From positions 1-44,715 of the forward strand of contig PMUI01000050.1 in the NCBI GenBank assembly GCA_003166955.1: DNA of 44,715 nucleotides, in the 5' to 3' direction. Of the stretch, positions 24,799 to 33,471 are shown piece after piece; position 1 is the first letter of the stretch; every line of letters starts with the position of its first letter. The notes under the pieces are model-generated. The model was given only the letters and a program-made list of their open reading frames with translations. It was not told where the DNA came from and did not search any database. Origin of the DNA: Acidobacterium sp. Its GTDB lineage: Bacteria > Acidobacteriota > Terriglobia > Terriglobales > Acidobacteriaceae. Position numbers and translations under genes: made by a program.

Positions 24799-26193
24799 TC
24801 ACTCTGGCTTGCCTGGATTCTTTGGCTTGGGTGGCGTTTTCTCCGGCGGCGGCGGGCTGCCGGGGAGCAGGCCTGGTGTGGGGGGCTTGTTGTCGTGGAC
24901 CCAGGAGAGCAGCTCGTCGAAGGCGAGGCCGGTTTGGTCGGCCGTCACGTTGCAGTGGCCGTCGCGGTCGACGTACTGCTCGACGAAGTTGTCACCGTTG
25001 CCGAGCCGCCTCGTCAGCTCGTTGTACCAGCCCGTGGTCGAGGCCGGTACGAGCGGGTCGTAGATGGTGTGGACCTCCAGCAGTTTGCGATGCAGGTTGC
25101 CGTTGGGCGAATACCAGTTAGCGAGGAAGCGGTACGCGTTGGGATCAGCCGCATAGCGGTGTACGCGCTGGTTCAGCAGCGCATCATTGTCCGTCCCGTT
25201 GTAGACCAGGTTGCGATTGTCGAACGGATTGCCGCCCGATTTGAGCCGGAGATCCTCGATCACGAAGGTGTTGAAGACGAGCACGTCGGCGAGGCCGCGG
25301 TTGGCGTGGATGTTGGCGATCTGGCGCACCAGCGCCGCCTGATCCGGATTCGCATCGAGGCTCTTCTGCACATTCGCGATGGTGGGAATGTCATTCATCA
25401 TGAAGGTCGGCGGAATGTGCTCGACATCGGGCAGGACGCCGGGGAAAAACGCGTCGAAGGCGACGCGGTTGGCGAAGGCTCGCTGCATCACCAGGTCCGC
25501 CGGGGCCAGCACGCCACAAACCGCGAGGCCTCCCGCGTACTCCTTTGGATTTTGCTCGAGCCCCATCAGCGTGAGCAGCCCGCCCATGGAGTGGCCCATG
25601 AGGAAGGTCTCGCGCGGCTGGCCGTATTTCTTCCGGAAGTAGCGGCGCAGCGCATCGGTCTCGCTGGCAGCCTGCGGCACGGCCCATCCTCCGACCGCGT
25701 ATCCGGAGCGCGCGACCGCGTAGCCGCGGTTGAGAATCTCCTGCAGGATGCGTGTGGGCGGGTATTTGGGGTCGAAGGTCTGCGGCGCCGGCTCATAGCC
25801 ATGGAAGTAGAGGACCAGGCCGCGGTTCCAGTCTTTGGGAACGTCGATGCGGAAGGAGGCGCCGTTGATGTGGCCGACTTCGGTCTGGACTGGGGCTGGC
25901 GGTGGGGCGGCGGGCGAGGGCGCAGTCGCGGCGGGGGCGGGAGCCGGTGTCGAAGCGGGGGTGGTGCCGGCGGAAGGGGTGTGGTTGGCCGCGGCTCCGG
26001 AGTCGGGTGGTGACGGGTGCGCGCTCGGCGGCGTTTGACTGGGGGGCGAGGACGAGGAGGGTGCGTGAGTCGGTTGCGTCGCTTGAGGCGGCGCCCCCGG
26101 TTGCATGGCGGGAGCTGTCTGCGCGTTCGATCTGGCCGCGGCAAACGGCAAGATCAGCAGCAACACGGCAACGCGCCGGAGGGGACCCTTCAA
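24799..26193 (-). CDS. secreted alpha/beta hydrolase with Pro/Ala-rich linker
   Basis: A 464-residue protein: signal peptide (VAVLLLILPFAAARSNAQ), a low-complexity Pro/Ala/Ser/Thr linker over about residues 26-104, and an alpha/beta hydrolase domain. The nucleophile is S202 in LMGHSMGGLL; a likely acid is in TIYDPLVP and the His in DGHCNVT. The overall form resembles polyhydroxybutyrate depolymerase-like and dipeptidyl-type esterases, but the substrate is unknown. The linker suggests a tethered or surface-exposed enzyme. A second Pro/Lys-rich tail ends the protein. It diverges from the methyltransferase gene with 82 bases between starts. Confidence 0.85.
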   Translation of the reverse strand: MKGPLRRVAVLLLILPFAAARSNAQTAPAMQPGAPPQATQPTHAPSSSSPPSQTPPSAHPSPPDSGAAANHTPSAGTTPASTPAPAPAATAPSPAAPPPAPVQTEVGHINGASFRIDVPKDWNRGLVLYFHGYEPAPQTFDPKYPPTRILQEILNRGYAVARSGYAVGGWAVPQAASETDALRRYFRKKYGQPRETFLMGHSMGGLLTLMGLEQNPKEYAGGLAVCGVLAPADLVMQRAFANRVAFDAFFPGVLPDVEHIPPTFMMNDIPTIANVQKSLDANPDQAALVRQIANIHANRGLADVLVFNTFVIEDLRLKSGGNPFDNRNLVYNGTDNDALLNQRVHRYAADPNAYRFLANWYSPNGNLHRKLLEVHTIYDPLVPASTTGWYNELTRRLGNGDNFVEQYVDRDGHCNVTADQTGLAFDELLSWVHDNKPPTPGLLPGSPPPPEKTPPKPKNPGKPE

Positions 26194-26275
26194 GTACGCT
26201 CCTTTCCGCTGTGCGAAGATGGGTCTTTGCCCAGCGCATCGCAGCGCCAGGCAGATCAGCCTTTAGTAGACTCTG

Positions 26276-27649
26276 ATGCCGACCCACGCCAAACGCGAAT
26301 CGCCCCGCAAGCAACAAGCTAAACGAAAACCGCGGGAGCTGGGTCCGGGAAATCGCCCTGCCGGGCGCGAGACGGCGAACCAAGCCGGGCGCCCACTCTC
26401 GGATTCGGCGCCAATGGAGCGAGCGACGCCTGAGATTCCCGGGGCGATTCTCATCTCGCGCCGCGCCGCGGATCGGCTGCGCGCCGGGCACGTGTGGGTC
26501 TATCGGTCGGATGTGGAGGAGTGGCCGGGGGAGCCGGGTCAAATTGCTGCGGGACTGGTTCCGCTGGCGGATCGGCGTGGCTCGCTGCTGGGGACCGGGC
26601 TGTACAGCCCTGCTTCGGAGATTGCGCTGCGGCTGGTTGCGCAAGAACTGGTCTCGGATGAGGAATGGCTGGGGATGCTGCGCGCGCGGCTGCGTGCGGC
26701 GATCGCGCGGCGCGTGCCGATGCTCGATGCGGACAGCAACGCCTGCCGGCTGGTCTTTAGCGAGGCGGATGAGCTGCCCGGTATCACCGTGGACAAGTAC
26801 GCCGGCCTGGTCATTGTGCAGCTTCGGCATAAGGCTCTCGATAACGACGCGACCCGCTCCGCTGTGGCGGAAATCCTCAGGGAAGCCCTCGATCCCGACA
26901 CGATTCTGGAGCGCGAAGAGCCGCGCATCCGCGAGCTGGAGCAGCTCAGCGTGCCTGCGTCGGCGACGCTGTTCGCGCGCGACCCGGAAAATCCGGGCAC
27001 GAAGACAGTTTTCCACCTCAACGGCCTTCAGTTTCACTTTGACGCGACCAGCGGGCAGAAGACCGGGGCGTTTCTCGACCAGCGTGAAAACTACGCCGCC
27101 GCTGCGCGCTACGCCCACGGCGAGGCGCTCGACGTTTGCACCTACCAGGGTGGGTTCGCGCTGCATCTGGCGCGCGTTTGCCCGCGGGTGACTGGGAATG
27201 ACGTTTCGCGCGCGGCACTCGAAGTGGCGGAACAAAACCTGGAGGCGAATCGCGCAGCCCTTGGTTCGTCCGAAGTCGATTGGGTTGAAGCGGACGCCTT
27301 CAATCTGCTGCGCGACTGGAGCGACGCTGGCGCGGTCTACGACACCATCGTGCTCGACCCGCCCGCCTTTGCGAAGAGCAAACGCGCCGTTGAAGGCGCG
27401 CTGCGCGGGTATCGGGAGCTGAACCTGCGCGCCCTGAAGATGCTGCGCCCGGGCGGACGGTTGATCACCTGCTCCTGCTCGCACCACGTTTCGCTGGGCG
27501 GGTTCATGGAGACGCTGCGGGCAGCGGCAGGCGATGCTCGGCGCCGGGTGCGTGTGCTGGAGGTGCGGGGCGCGTCTCCGGACCATCCCGTGGTGCTCAA
27601 CATCCCTGAGACCGAATATCTGAAGTGTGTGATTGTCGAGGCTGAGTGA
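26276..27649 (+). CDS. class I rRNA methyltransferase, RlmI-like (PUA plus SAM domain)
   Basis: A SAM-dependent 23S rRNA cytosine methyltransferase of the RlmI/YccW type. After a basic 50-residue N-terminus, a PUA domain (AGHVWVYRSDVEEW) spans about 58-125. A central EEHMT-like domain follows and the SAM site is DVCTYQGGFALHLA near 290. Catalytic motif IV is LDPPAFAKSK and motif VI is TCSCSHH. The basic N-terminus is not part of the family and translation may begin at ATG 26414 (MERATPEIPG); neither start has a clear ribosome site. It converges with iscS, 3 bases between stops. Confidence 0.88.
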   Translation: MPTHAKRESPRKQQAKRKPRELGPGNRPAGRETANQAGRPLSDSAPMERATPEIPGAILISRRAADRLRAGHVWVYRSDVEEWPGEPGQIAAGLVPLADRRGSLLGTGLYSPASEIALRLVAQELVSDEEWLGMLRARLRAAIARRVPMLDADSNACRLVFSEADELPGITVDKYAGLVIVQLRHKALDNDATRSAVAEILREALDPDTILEREEPRIRELEQLSVPASATLFARDPENPGTKTVFHLNGLQFHFDATSGQKTGAFLDQRENYAAAARYAHGEALDVCTYQGGFALHLARVCPRVTGNDVSRAALEVAEQNLEANRAALGSSEVDWVEADAFNLLRDWSDAGAVYDTIVLDPPAFAKSKRAVEGALRGYRELNLRALKMLRPGGRLITCSCSHHVSLGGFMETLRAAAGDARRRVRVLEVRGASPDHPVVLNIPETEYLKCVIVEAE

Positions 27650-27652
27650 GCC

Positions 27653-28840
27653 TCAGGTGAACTCGGCGTACTCCGGCGAAATCTCCCGCAGCTTCTTCAC
27701 CACATCCACCAGCCGTTCCGCGACATAGTCCACTTCTTCTTCGGTGTTGAAGCGGCCGAGGCCGAAGCGAATCGAGCTGTGCGTGGCCTGTTCGTCGAGG
27801 CCCAGCGCGCGCAGGACGTGCGAGGGCTCGATTTTCGCCGAGGTGCACGCGGAGCCGCTGGAGAGCGCCACGTCTTTGAGGCCCATCATGAGCGTCTCGC
27901 TGTCGACGTGCTCGAAGGTCATATTCAGATTGCCGGGGAGACGATGCGTTTGCGATCCGTTCACGAGCACACGGTCGAGCGCCGCCTCCAACTTCGCTTG
28001 CAGCCGATCGCGCAGCGCGCCCACGCGAATCGCTTCCGCCTCCAGCTCCGCGCCGGCGATTTCGCACGCCGCGCCGAGGCCGACGATGCCGGGCACATTC
28101 AGCGTGCCCGACCGCATGCCGCGCTCGTGGCCGCCGCCGTGCATCTGCTCCGTCAGCTCGACACGCGGGTTGCGCCGCCGCACATAGAGGGCGCCGATGC
28201 CCTTGGGGCCGTAAATTTTGTGGCCGGAGATCGACAGCAGGTCGATGTTGCTGCGGTTCACGTCGATGGGGATCTTGCCAACGGCCTGCGCCGCGTCGGT
28301 ATGGAAAGGCGCGCCGCGTTCGTGGCACAGCGCGCCGATCTCGTCGATCGGCTGGAGGGTCCCAATCTCGTTGTTCGCGGCGAGAATCGTGACCAGCACC
28401 GGTTTATCGTCGTCCATTGCGAGGCGGAGATCGTCGAGGCGAATCCGCCCCTGTTCATCCACCGGCAGCATCGTCACGCGGCATCCCTGCTTCTCGAGCC
28501 ACCTGCACGTGTCGAGCACGGCGTTGTGTTCGGTGGCCTGGGTGATGACGTGGCCGCGGCCGCCCTGCATCTGAACCGACCCCTGGACTGCGCCGGTGAT
28601 GGCCAGATTGTCGCTCTCGGTCGCGCCCGAGGTGAAGACGATCTCCCGCGCCGACGCGCCGATGAGCTTTTCCACCTGCGCGCGCGCCTTCTCGACAGCC
28701 TGATCCGCCGCCCAGCCAAATCCATGGCTGCGGCTGGCCGCGTTGCCGTACACCTCGGTGAGGTACGGCATCATCGCCTCCAGCACCCGCGGATCGAGCC
28801 GCGTGGTGGCGTGATTGTCCATGTAGATAGGGAGTTGCAC
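27653..28840 (-). CDS. iscS: cysteine desulfurase IscS/NifS
   Basis: PLP enzyme that takes sulfur from cysteine for Fe-S clusters and thio-modifications. The start is GTG 28840 ([17 protein letters not shown]), where IscS proteins begin; the frame is open upstream but that part is not IscS-like. The product is 395 residues. The PLP lysine is in [10 protein letters not shown] and the catalytic Cys in [16 protein letters not shown]. It follows the iscR-type gene by 26 bases. No iscU, iscA, hscA or fdx gene follows, since the next gene is convergent. Scaffold genes must lie elsewhere. Confidence 0.94.
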   Translation of the reverse strand: MQLPIYMDNHATTRLDPRVLEAMMPYLTEVYGNAASRSHGFGWAADQAVEKARAQVEKLIGASAREIVFTSGATESDNLAITGAVQGSVQMQGGRGHVITQATEHNAVLDTCRWLEKQGCRVTMLPVDEQGRIRLDDLRLAMDDDKPVLVTILAANNEIGTLQPIDEIGALCHERGAPFHTDAAQAVGKIPIDVNRSNIDLLSISGHKIYGPKGIGALYVRRRNPRVELTEQMHGGGHERGMRSGTLNVPGIVGLGAACEIAGAELEAEAIRVGALRDRLQAKLEAALDRVLVNGSQTHRLPGNLNMTFEHVDSETLMMGLKDVALSSGSACTSAKIEPSHVLRALGLDEQATHSSIRFGLGRFNTEEEVDYVAERLVDVVKKLREISPEYAEFT

Positions 28841-28866
28841 CGGCTTCGCGTGCCTCTGCTTCGAGC

Positions 28867-29328
28867 TTACAGCTGGATCGTGACCAGTTCCTGGCCGGGG
28901 TTGCGCCGCACCGTAACTTCGGTGCTGGACCCGGCCAGATCGGCGATGCTGATGCTGCGCAGCAGCCCCGAAATGCTGTCGTTGACCCGCGCCAGTGGTT
29001 CTTTGATGGTGCAGGAGTCGGTGAGGTCGCAACCGCTGTGGCTCAGTCCGCAGGAGGTGATGAAGAGCGGGCCGTCGATGGCGTGAATCACTTCGAAGGC
29101 CGAGATTTCACGGGCGGCTTTGAGGAGGGAATAGCCGCCGTTCATGCCGGCGTGCGAGCGCAGAATGCCCACCTTCGCCAGGCGCTGCAGAATCTTGGCC
29201 AGCAGCTGCGGCGGAATGTGATACGCCTCCGCGATGTCCTTGGCGCTGAGCGAGGCCTCGTCCGCATGCTCGGACAGATACTTGAGCGCCATGAGGCCAT
29301 AGTCGGCTTTTTTGGTGAGCCTGAGCAA
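28867..29328 (-). CDS. iscR: Rrf2-family regulator, IscR-like
   Basis: A 153-residue winged-helix repressor/activator that senses Fe-S cluster supply. The N-terminal helix-turn-helix is [21 protein letters not shown] with the recognition region [15 protein letters not shown]. Three cysteines in the region [16 protein letters not shown] fit the 2Fe-2S ligand pattern of IscR. The start is TTG 29328, with AGGGGCG just upstream; the N-terminal sequence matches Rrf2 proteins exactly at this point. As first gene of iscRS it probably autoregulates the pair. Confidence 0.92.
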   Translation of the reverse strand: MLRLTKKADYGLMALKYLSEHADEASLSAKDIAEAYHIPPQLLAKILQRLAKVGILRSHAGMNGGYSLLKAAREISAFEVIHAIDGPLFITSCGLSHSGCDLTDSCTIKEPLARVNDSISGLLRSISIADLAGSSTEVTVRRNPGQELVTIQL

Positions 29329-29466
29329 AATTCGCCCCTATAGCAAGTTTACGGGGAAGAGGAAGCGAATTCAATTCGAGGGGCTGGATGGCGGGCCGGC
29401 CGGTCCCGGGGGCGCAGCGAGCTTTCGCAGGAGCGGCAGCGCGAGAGTATCCAGACGCGAGCCGCT

Positions 29467-30048
29467 TCAGGAATGCGCCGCCCTCAGGCGCGCTGCGCGG
29501 TTTCTGGTGTGGACAATGATGACAGCATGGATGATAACGGCGACACTCAGACCGGCCACGTGGTGGATCCAGGTGGCCTGCACGCCGGCGCTCTTCCAGA
29601 GAGTTACGCAACTCAGGGGCAGGAACAGGAAGACCGCGGTCCATAGTCCTGGGTTGTAGATTCGCTGAGCGATGGCGGCAACGATGTGGATCGCCCCGTT
29701 CACGGCAACGAGCCAGTCGGCGATCAAGCCCCACCCGGCGCCTGCTACGACAGCCAGGTAGAGAGCCAGCGATGTGACACCCCAGACCCCGGGAATGTTA
29801 ATCCAGAGAACTGCTGCTGGGGTCAGCCCTTCGACGCCGCCGAAAACATGCTGGTTAACAAACCGCCGGAAACGATCCCCGGTGTGTTCTTCCACCTGAT
29901 GCAGCATGTAAATCGGGATATGGAGGTAAATGAGGACGAGAAACCAGCTCCATTGCAGCCGCAGGATGGGTATGGGCAACAGAAGGAGCAGAAGAATGCC
30001 CATCCAGAGCGTTGCCGTGACCCAGTGGCGATAGAGCCAGGAGACCAT
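29467..30048 (-). CDS. HXXEE-domain membrane protein
   Basis: A 193-residue membrane protein with five or six hydrophobic helices. The name-giving motif HQVEEHTGDRF follows the second helix, with FVNQH just after it. HXXEE proteins resemble small membrane metalloenzymes but no reaction is established. GAGAC-like purines precede the ATG. It follows the beta-lactamase gene by 43 bases on the same strand and may be co-transcribed. Confidence 0.82.
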   Translation of the reverse strand: MVSWLYRHWVTATLWMGILLLLLLPIPILRLQWSWFLVLIYLHIPIYMLHQVEEHTGDRFRRFVNQHVFGGVEGLTPAAVLWINIPGVWGVTSLALYLAVVAGAGWGLIADWLVAVNGAIHIVAAIAQRIYNPGLWTAVFLFLPLSCVTLWKSAGVQATWIHHVAGLSVAVIIHAVIIVHTRNRAARLRAAHS

Positions 30049-30091
30049 AAAGAAAATTGTGGACCGATTGTAACGCCGCGACCCTGGCGCT

Positions 30092-31006
30092 TCAGGGAGC
30101 AGTGGACTGGCGCTGCGCAGCGGCGTCGATTGCTTGGCTGATTTGCCCGATGACCTGCTCGCGGACGGCCGCTGGAGCGGCAGAGTCCGACACCATGACC
30201 GCGAGCGCCAGCCGGCGGCCGTCGGGGAGCGTGATCAAGCCAACGTCGTTGGTGGCGTTGGTGAAGTTTCGTCCGGTGCCCGACGTCCCTGTCTTGTCCG
30301 CGACCACCGTGCCCGACGGGAGCAGCGCTTTGATGCGGTGATCGCCGGTATGGGAGGCCGTCATCCAGCCGAGGAGCAGTTGCGTGTGCTCCGGGGTGAG
30401 CGGGGAGCGGTCGGCGAGGAGCCGCAGCAGAGCTACGAGAGCGCGAGGCTCCGCGGAGTCGCGATCCTCGAGCTTCACCTCGCGGCCGAGCACCTTCTCC
30501 GTATCGACAATGTGAACGCCGCCGATACCGTGACTGCGTACATACGCATCTACCGCGCCGGGCCCGCCCAGCGTGCGGATCAGAATGTCCGACGCAACGC
30601 CGTCGCTTTCTGAAACCGCGAGGCGCAGCAGGTCCTCGAGCGGAACGTCGACATTGCCGTGGGGATGAGCATCGCGCAATGGGCTGTACTGGTCGGGGGA
30701 GATGAGGTCGGAGGGCAGAAACCGGATGTTCTGGTCCAGGCGCAGCCGCCGCTGCTCGACGGCGTGCAGGATTGCCATCGCAATGGGCAGCTTGTAAACC
30801 GACTGCATCGGGAACGGCTCGTTGGCACGGAGGTTGCAGTCGAGGATCTGGCCGGGCAGCGAACACGCCACGCCGACGCGCCCGTGCGCCTGCGCGGCAA
30901 TGCGGGCGATTTCGGTGGAGAGCTGCCCGTGGGCGGGGATCGCAAGCGCCACGGACGTCAGCGTGACGCTCAGAACGAAAATGGGGGACAAGCGCGCAGG
31001 TCGCAT
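30092..31006 (-). CDS. class A beta-lactamase
   Basis: A 304-residue periplasmic serine beta-lactamase with signal peptide ending near PAHGQ. The nucleophile motif is SVYK (S69-K72). The second motif is SDG (134-136), where most class A enzymes have SDN. The omega-loop acid is E170 in TEKVLGRE, with Gly instead of Asn four residues later. The KTG box is DKTGTSG (238-240). These substitutions resemble the class A2 branch (PER/VEB-like) more than TEM. Intact length and motifs suggest activity, but the spectrum is not predictable. No adjacent ampR or mobile element. Confidence 0.92.
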   Translation of the reverse strand: MRPARLSPIFVLSVTLTSVALAIPAHGQLSTEIARIAAQAHGRVGVACSLPGQILDCNLRANEPFPMQSVYKLPIAMAILHAVEQRRLRLDQNIRFLPSDLISPDQYSPLRDAHPHGNVDVPLEDLLRLAVSESDGVASDILIRTLGGPGAVDAYVRSHGIGGVHIVDTEKVLGREVKLEDRDSAEPRALVALLRLLADRSPLTPEHTQLLLGWMTASHTGDHRIKALLPSGTVVADKTGTSGTGRNFTNATNDVGLITLPDGRRLALAVMVSDSAAPAAVREQVIGQISQAIDAAAQRQSTAP

Positions 31007-31147
31007 TCTCCGGAATTCTATCGAATAGCGGCTGCGCGGGATCTGCGCGCGTTCTGGTGCCCCCGGGCAAACTCGCGCGAAAACGATTATGTTGGCAGGG
31101 GCAATTTATTTCGGGGCAATGGACTCGGAATCGGGGGATCAGCGCGC

Positions 31148-32521
31148 GTGAATCGCAGAAGCTTCTTGAAAGTGGCAGGAACGGCAACGACACAAGCGGT
31201 CATGGCAACACGGCTGCGCGCGATGGTGGAGCAGGGGCAACCGGGCACGCTGATCGCTCCGCAGCAGGCCGAGCCTGAGAAGCCCATCGCCGCGAATGAC
31301 CATATCCAGATCGCGCTCATTGGCGCGGGCGGGCAGGGCCAGCACGATACCCAAGTTGCCGTGACGGTGCCGGGCGTGAAGCTGGTTGCCGCTGCCGACT
31401 GCTACGACAACCGCCTCGCGCACTGCAAGGAGCTGTGGGGACCCGACATCCTCACCACCCGCGACTACCGCGAGATTCTCGACCGCAAGGACATCGACGC
31501 GGTCATCATCGGCACGCCGGATCACTGGCACAAGCAGGCTTCGATCGACGCGATGAAAGCGGGCAAGGACGTCTACTGCGAGAAACCGATGATCCACCTC
31601 TACTCGGACGGTCCGGCCATGATCGAGGCGGCGCAGGCGACGAAGCGCACCCTGCAGATCGGGAGCCAGCGCGTCAGCAGCATTGTTTATGCCAAGGCGA
31701 AAGAGCTGCTGGCGGCGGGCGCGATCGGACAACTGAACATGGTCAGCGCGTTCTGGGACCGCAATTCGTCGATCGGCGCGTGGAACTACACCGTTCCTCC
31801 CGATGCGTCACCAGAAACGTGCGACTGGCCGCGCTTTCTCGGGACGGCCCCGAAGATTCCCTTCAATGGCGAGCACTTTTTCCAGTGGCGCAAGTGGAAG
31901 GCTTACGGCAGCGGCGTGGCAGGCGATCTGTTCGTCCACCTCTTCAGCGGCACGCACTTCATCACCGGCGCGAAGGGCCCGACGCGCGCCATGGCAACCG
32001 GAGGGTTGCGCTTTTGGAAAGATGGCCGCGACGCGCCCGATGTGCTGCTCGGACTCTTCGACTATCCCGAGGGCTTTAACCTCAGCTTGCGCGTCAACTT
32101 TGTCGACGGCGGCGCGGAAGGCGAGGGCTTCCTCTTTGCTGGCTCTGAAGGCCAGATGGAGATTGCCGGCAACACCGTCACCGTGAGCCGCGTGCCGCGC
32201 GAGAAAGAGCCCGGGCTGATGATCGGATCGTTCACCGATGCGATGCAGAAGCAGATCACCGCCGCCTATCGGCAGAAGTATCCGCTGGTCGAAGCGACTG
32301 AGCCCACGCGCGTGGGGTACGACAAGTACGTCGCGCCGCGCGACTACAGCGATAGCTACGACCACTTTAAAAACTTCTTCGCGTCGGTACGTTCGCGGCA
32401 GCCGGTTGTTGAGGACGCGGTCTTCGGATACCGCGCTGCCGGTGCGGCTCTGCTGAGCAATCTCAGCTATGAGCGGGACGCCATTGTGAAGTGGGATCCT
32501 GAGGCGATGAAGCTGGGGTGA
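31148..32521 (+). CDS. Tat-exported Gfo/Idh/MocA-family oxidoreductase
   Basis: A 457-residue NAD(P)-dependent sugar oxidoreductase. The start is GTG 31148 with GGGGGA about 8 bases upstream. The N-terminus, MNRRSFLKVAGTATT, is a twin-arginine signal. The nucleotide fold shows IALIGAGGQGQHD and the family motif CEKPM (as DVYCEKPMIH). These secreted Gfo/Idh enzymes act on glycosides, often forming 3-keto sugars with a bound nicotinamide cofactor. It converges with a DUF1080 gene, a partnership common in this phylum. A long inverted repeat made of heptamers separates the two. Confidence 0.92.
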   Translation: MNRRSFLKVAGTATTQAVMATRLRAMVEQGQPGTLIAPQQAEPEKPIAANDHIQIALIGAGGQGQHDTQVAVTVPGVKLVAAADCYDNRLAHCKELWGPDILTTRDYREILDRKDIDAVIIGTPDHWHKQASIDAMKAGKDVYCEKPMIHLYSDGPAMIEAAQATKRTLQIGSQRVSSIVYAKAKELLAAGAIGQLNMVSAFWDRNSSIGAWNYTVPPDASPETCDWPRFLGTAPKIPFNGEHFFQWRKWKAYGSGVAGDLFVHLFSGTHFITGAKGPTRAMATGGLRFWKDGRDAPDVLLGLFDYPEGFNLSLRVNFVDGGAEGEGFLFAGSEGQMEIAGNTVTVSRVPREKEPGLMIGSFTDAMQKQITAAYRQKYPLVEATEPTRVGYDKYVAPRDYSDSYDHFKNFFASVRSRQPVVEDAVFGYRAAGAALLSNLSYERDAIVKWDPEAMKLG

Positions 32522-32525
32522 GAGC

Positions 32526-32560
32526 AGAGTTTAGAGTTTAGGGATTAGAGTTTAGGCTCA
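32526..32560 (+). repeat. heptamer array after the Gfo/Idh stop (left arm of inverted repeat)
   Basis: Five units in register starting 5 bases after the TGA. Consensus AGAGTTT: units one, two and four are exact. The first 16 bases (32526-32541) are exactly complementary to 32622-32637 in the facing array. Confidence 0.75.
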
Positions 32561-32602
32561 CCGGCCTCGAACTCAATCCTCTCCTGGATACCAAGCCCGC
32601 CC

Positions 32603-32637
32603 GGACACCAAACTGTAAACTCTAAACTCTAAACTCT
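32603..32637 (-). repeat. heptamer array after the DUF1080 stop (right arm of inverted repeat)
   Basis: Read on the - strand, five units start 6 bases after the DUF1080 stop (32643). The first three are exact AGAGTTT and the fourth is ACAGTTT. It is the same unit, in the sense orientation to its own gene, as the array at 32526. Confidence 0.75.
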
Positions 32638-32642
32638 TCCGC

Positions 32643-33428
32643 TCAAGGTAATTCCCGCACCCAGATGTTGCGGAAGCTGATGGGCTCGCTCTTGTCGCCG
32701 TGCGCCTGCAGCTTGATGGGCGCGCGGTCGTACGCTTTGTAGAACGGCTGGCCGATGTAGAGCGTCTGCCCTTTGAGCTGGAAATGATCCTGCACCAGCA
32801 CGCCGTTGAAGAACGCCGTGACATACGCAGGCGTTTTCAGCGAGCCGTCGGCGTTGAAGGTGGGCGCGGTCCACACCACGTCGTAGCTCTGCCACTCGCC
32901 GGGTTTGCGGTTCGGGTTCACCAGGGGCGGGCTCTGTTTATAGATGCTGGCGGCCTGCCCATTGACGTAGGTCGCGTTGTTGAACGAGTCGAGTACCTGC
33001 AGCTCGTAGCCCGCGTCGCCGGGGCCGAGTGAGGCGAGAAACACGCCGCTGTTGCCGCGCGCCTGGCCACTGCCAGTGATGCTCTCCGGAATCTTCCACT
33101 CGATGTGGAGCTGGTAGTTCTTAAAGCTGCGCTTCGTCTCGATGTTGCCGGTGCCCTTGGCGACGGTCAGCACGCCATCGCCGACGATCCACTTGGCCGG
33201 TGTGTGATCCTGCGCCGACACCCATTCATCCTCGTTCTTGCCGTCGAAGAGGACGATCGCGTCAGAGGGCGGCGCGGCGTCGGTCGCGCCAGGCGTCACG
33301 ATGGCGGGGACCGGTGTCCAGACTTCGGTGTCTTCGGGCTTGGGCTTCGGTGTTTCCTGGGCGAGGGCGTTGGCGCCTAACGTCGCTGCGACGGCACAAC
33401 TCAAGAGAGCCAGAATAGGTATGCGCAT
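32643..33428 (-). CDS. secreted DUF1080 (3-keto-disaccharide hydrolase) protein
   Basis: A 261-residue protein with a signal peptide (ILALLSCAVAATLGANALAQ). The concanavalin-like DUF1080 domain is recognised by LFDGKNEDEWV, NYQLHIEWKIPE, GNSGVFLA and the end FRNIWVRELP. Recent work on the family shows cleavage of 3-keto-glycosides, which fits its neighbour, a secreted Gfo/Idh oxidoreductase. The start is ATG 33428; an upstream TTG at 33449 is possible. Neither has a Shine-Dalgarno on this strand. It converges with the oxidoreductase across the inverted heptamer arrays. Confidence 0.88.
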   Translation of the reverse strand: MRIPILALLSCAVAATLGANALAQETPKPKPEDTEVWTPVPAIVTPGATDAAPPSDAIVLFDGKNEDEWVSAQDHTPAKWIVGDGVLTVAKGTGNIETKRSFKNYQLHIEWKIPESITGSGQARGNSGVFLASLGPGDAGYELQVLDSFNNATYVNGQAASIYKQSPPLVNPNRKPGEWQSYDVVWTAPTFNADGSLKTPAYVTAFFNGVLVQDHFQLKGQTLYIGQPFYKAYDRAPIKLQAHGDKSEPISFRNIWVRELP

Positions 33429-33471
33429 AACGCAAGGAGGATAACGCAAACGTCAGCGCATTGGGTGGTGG

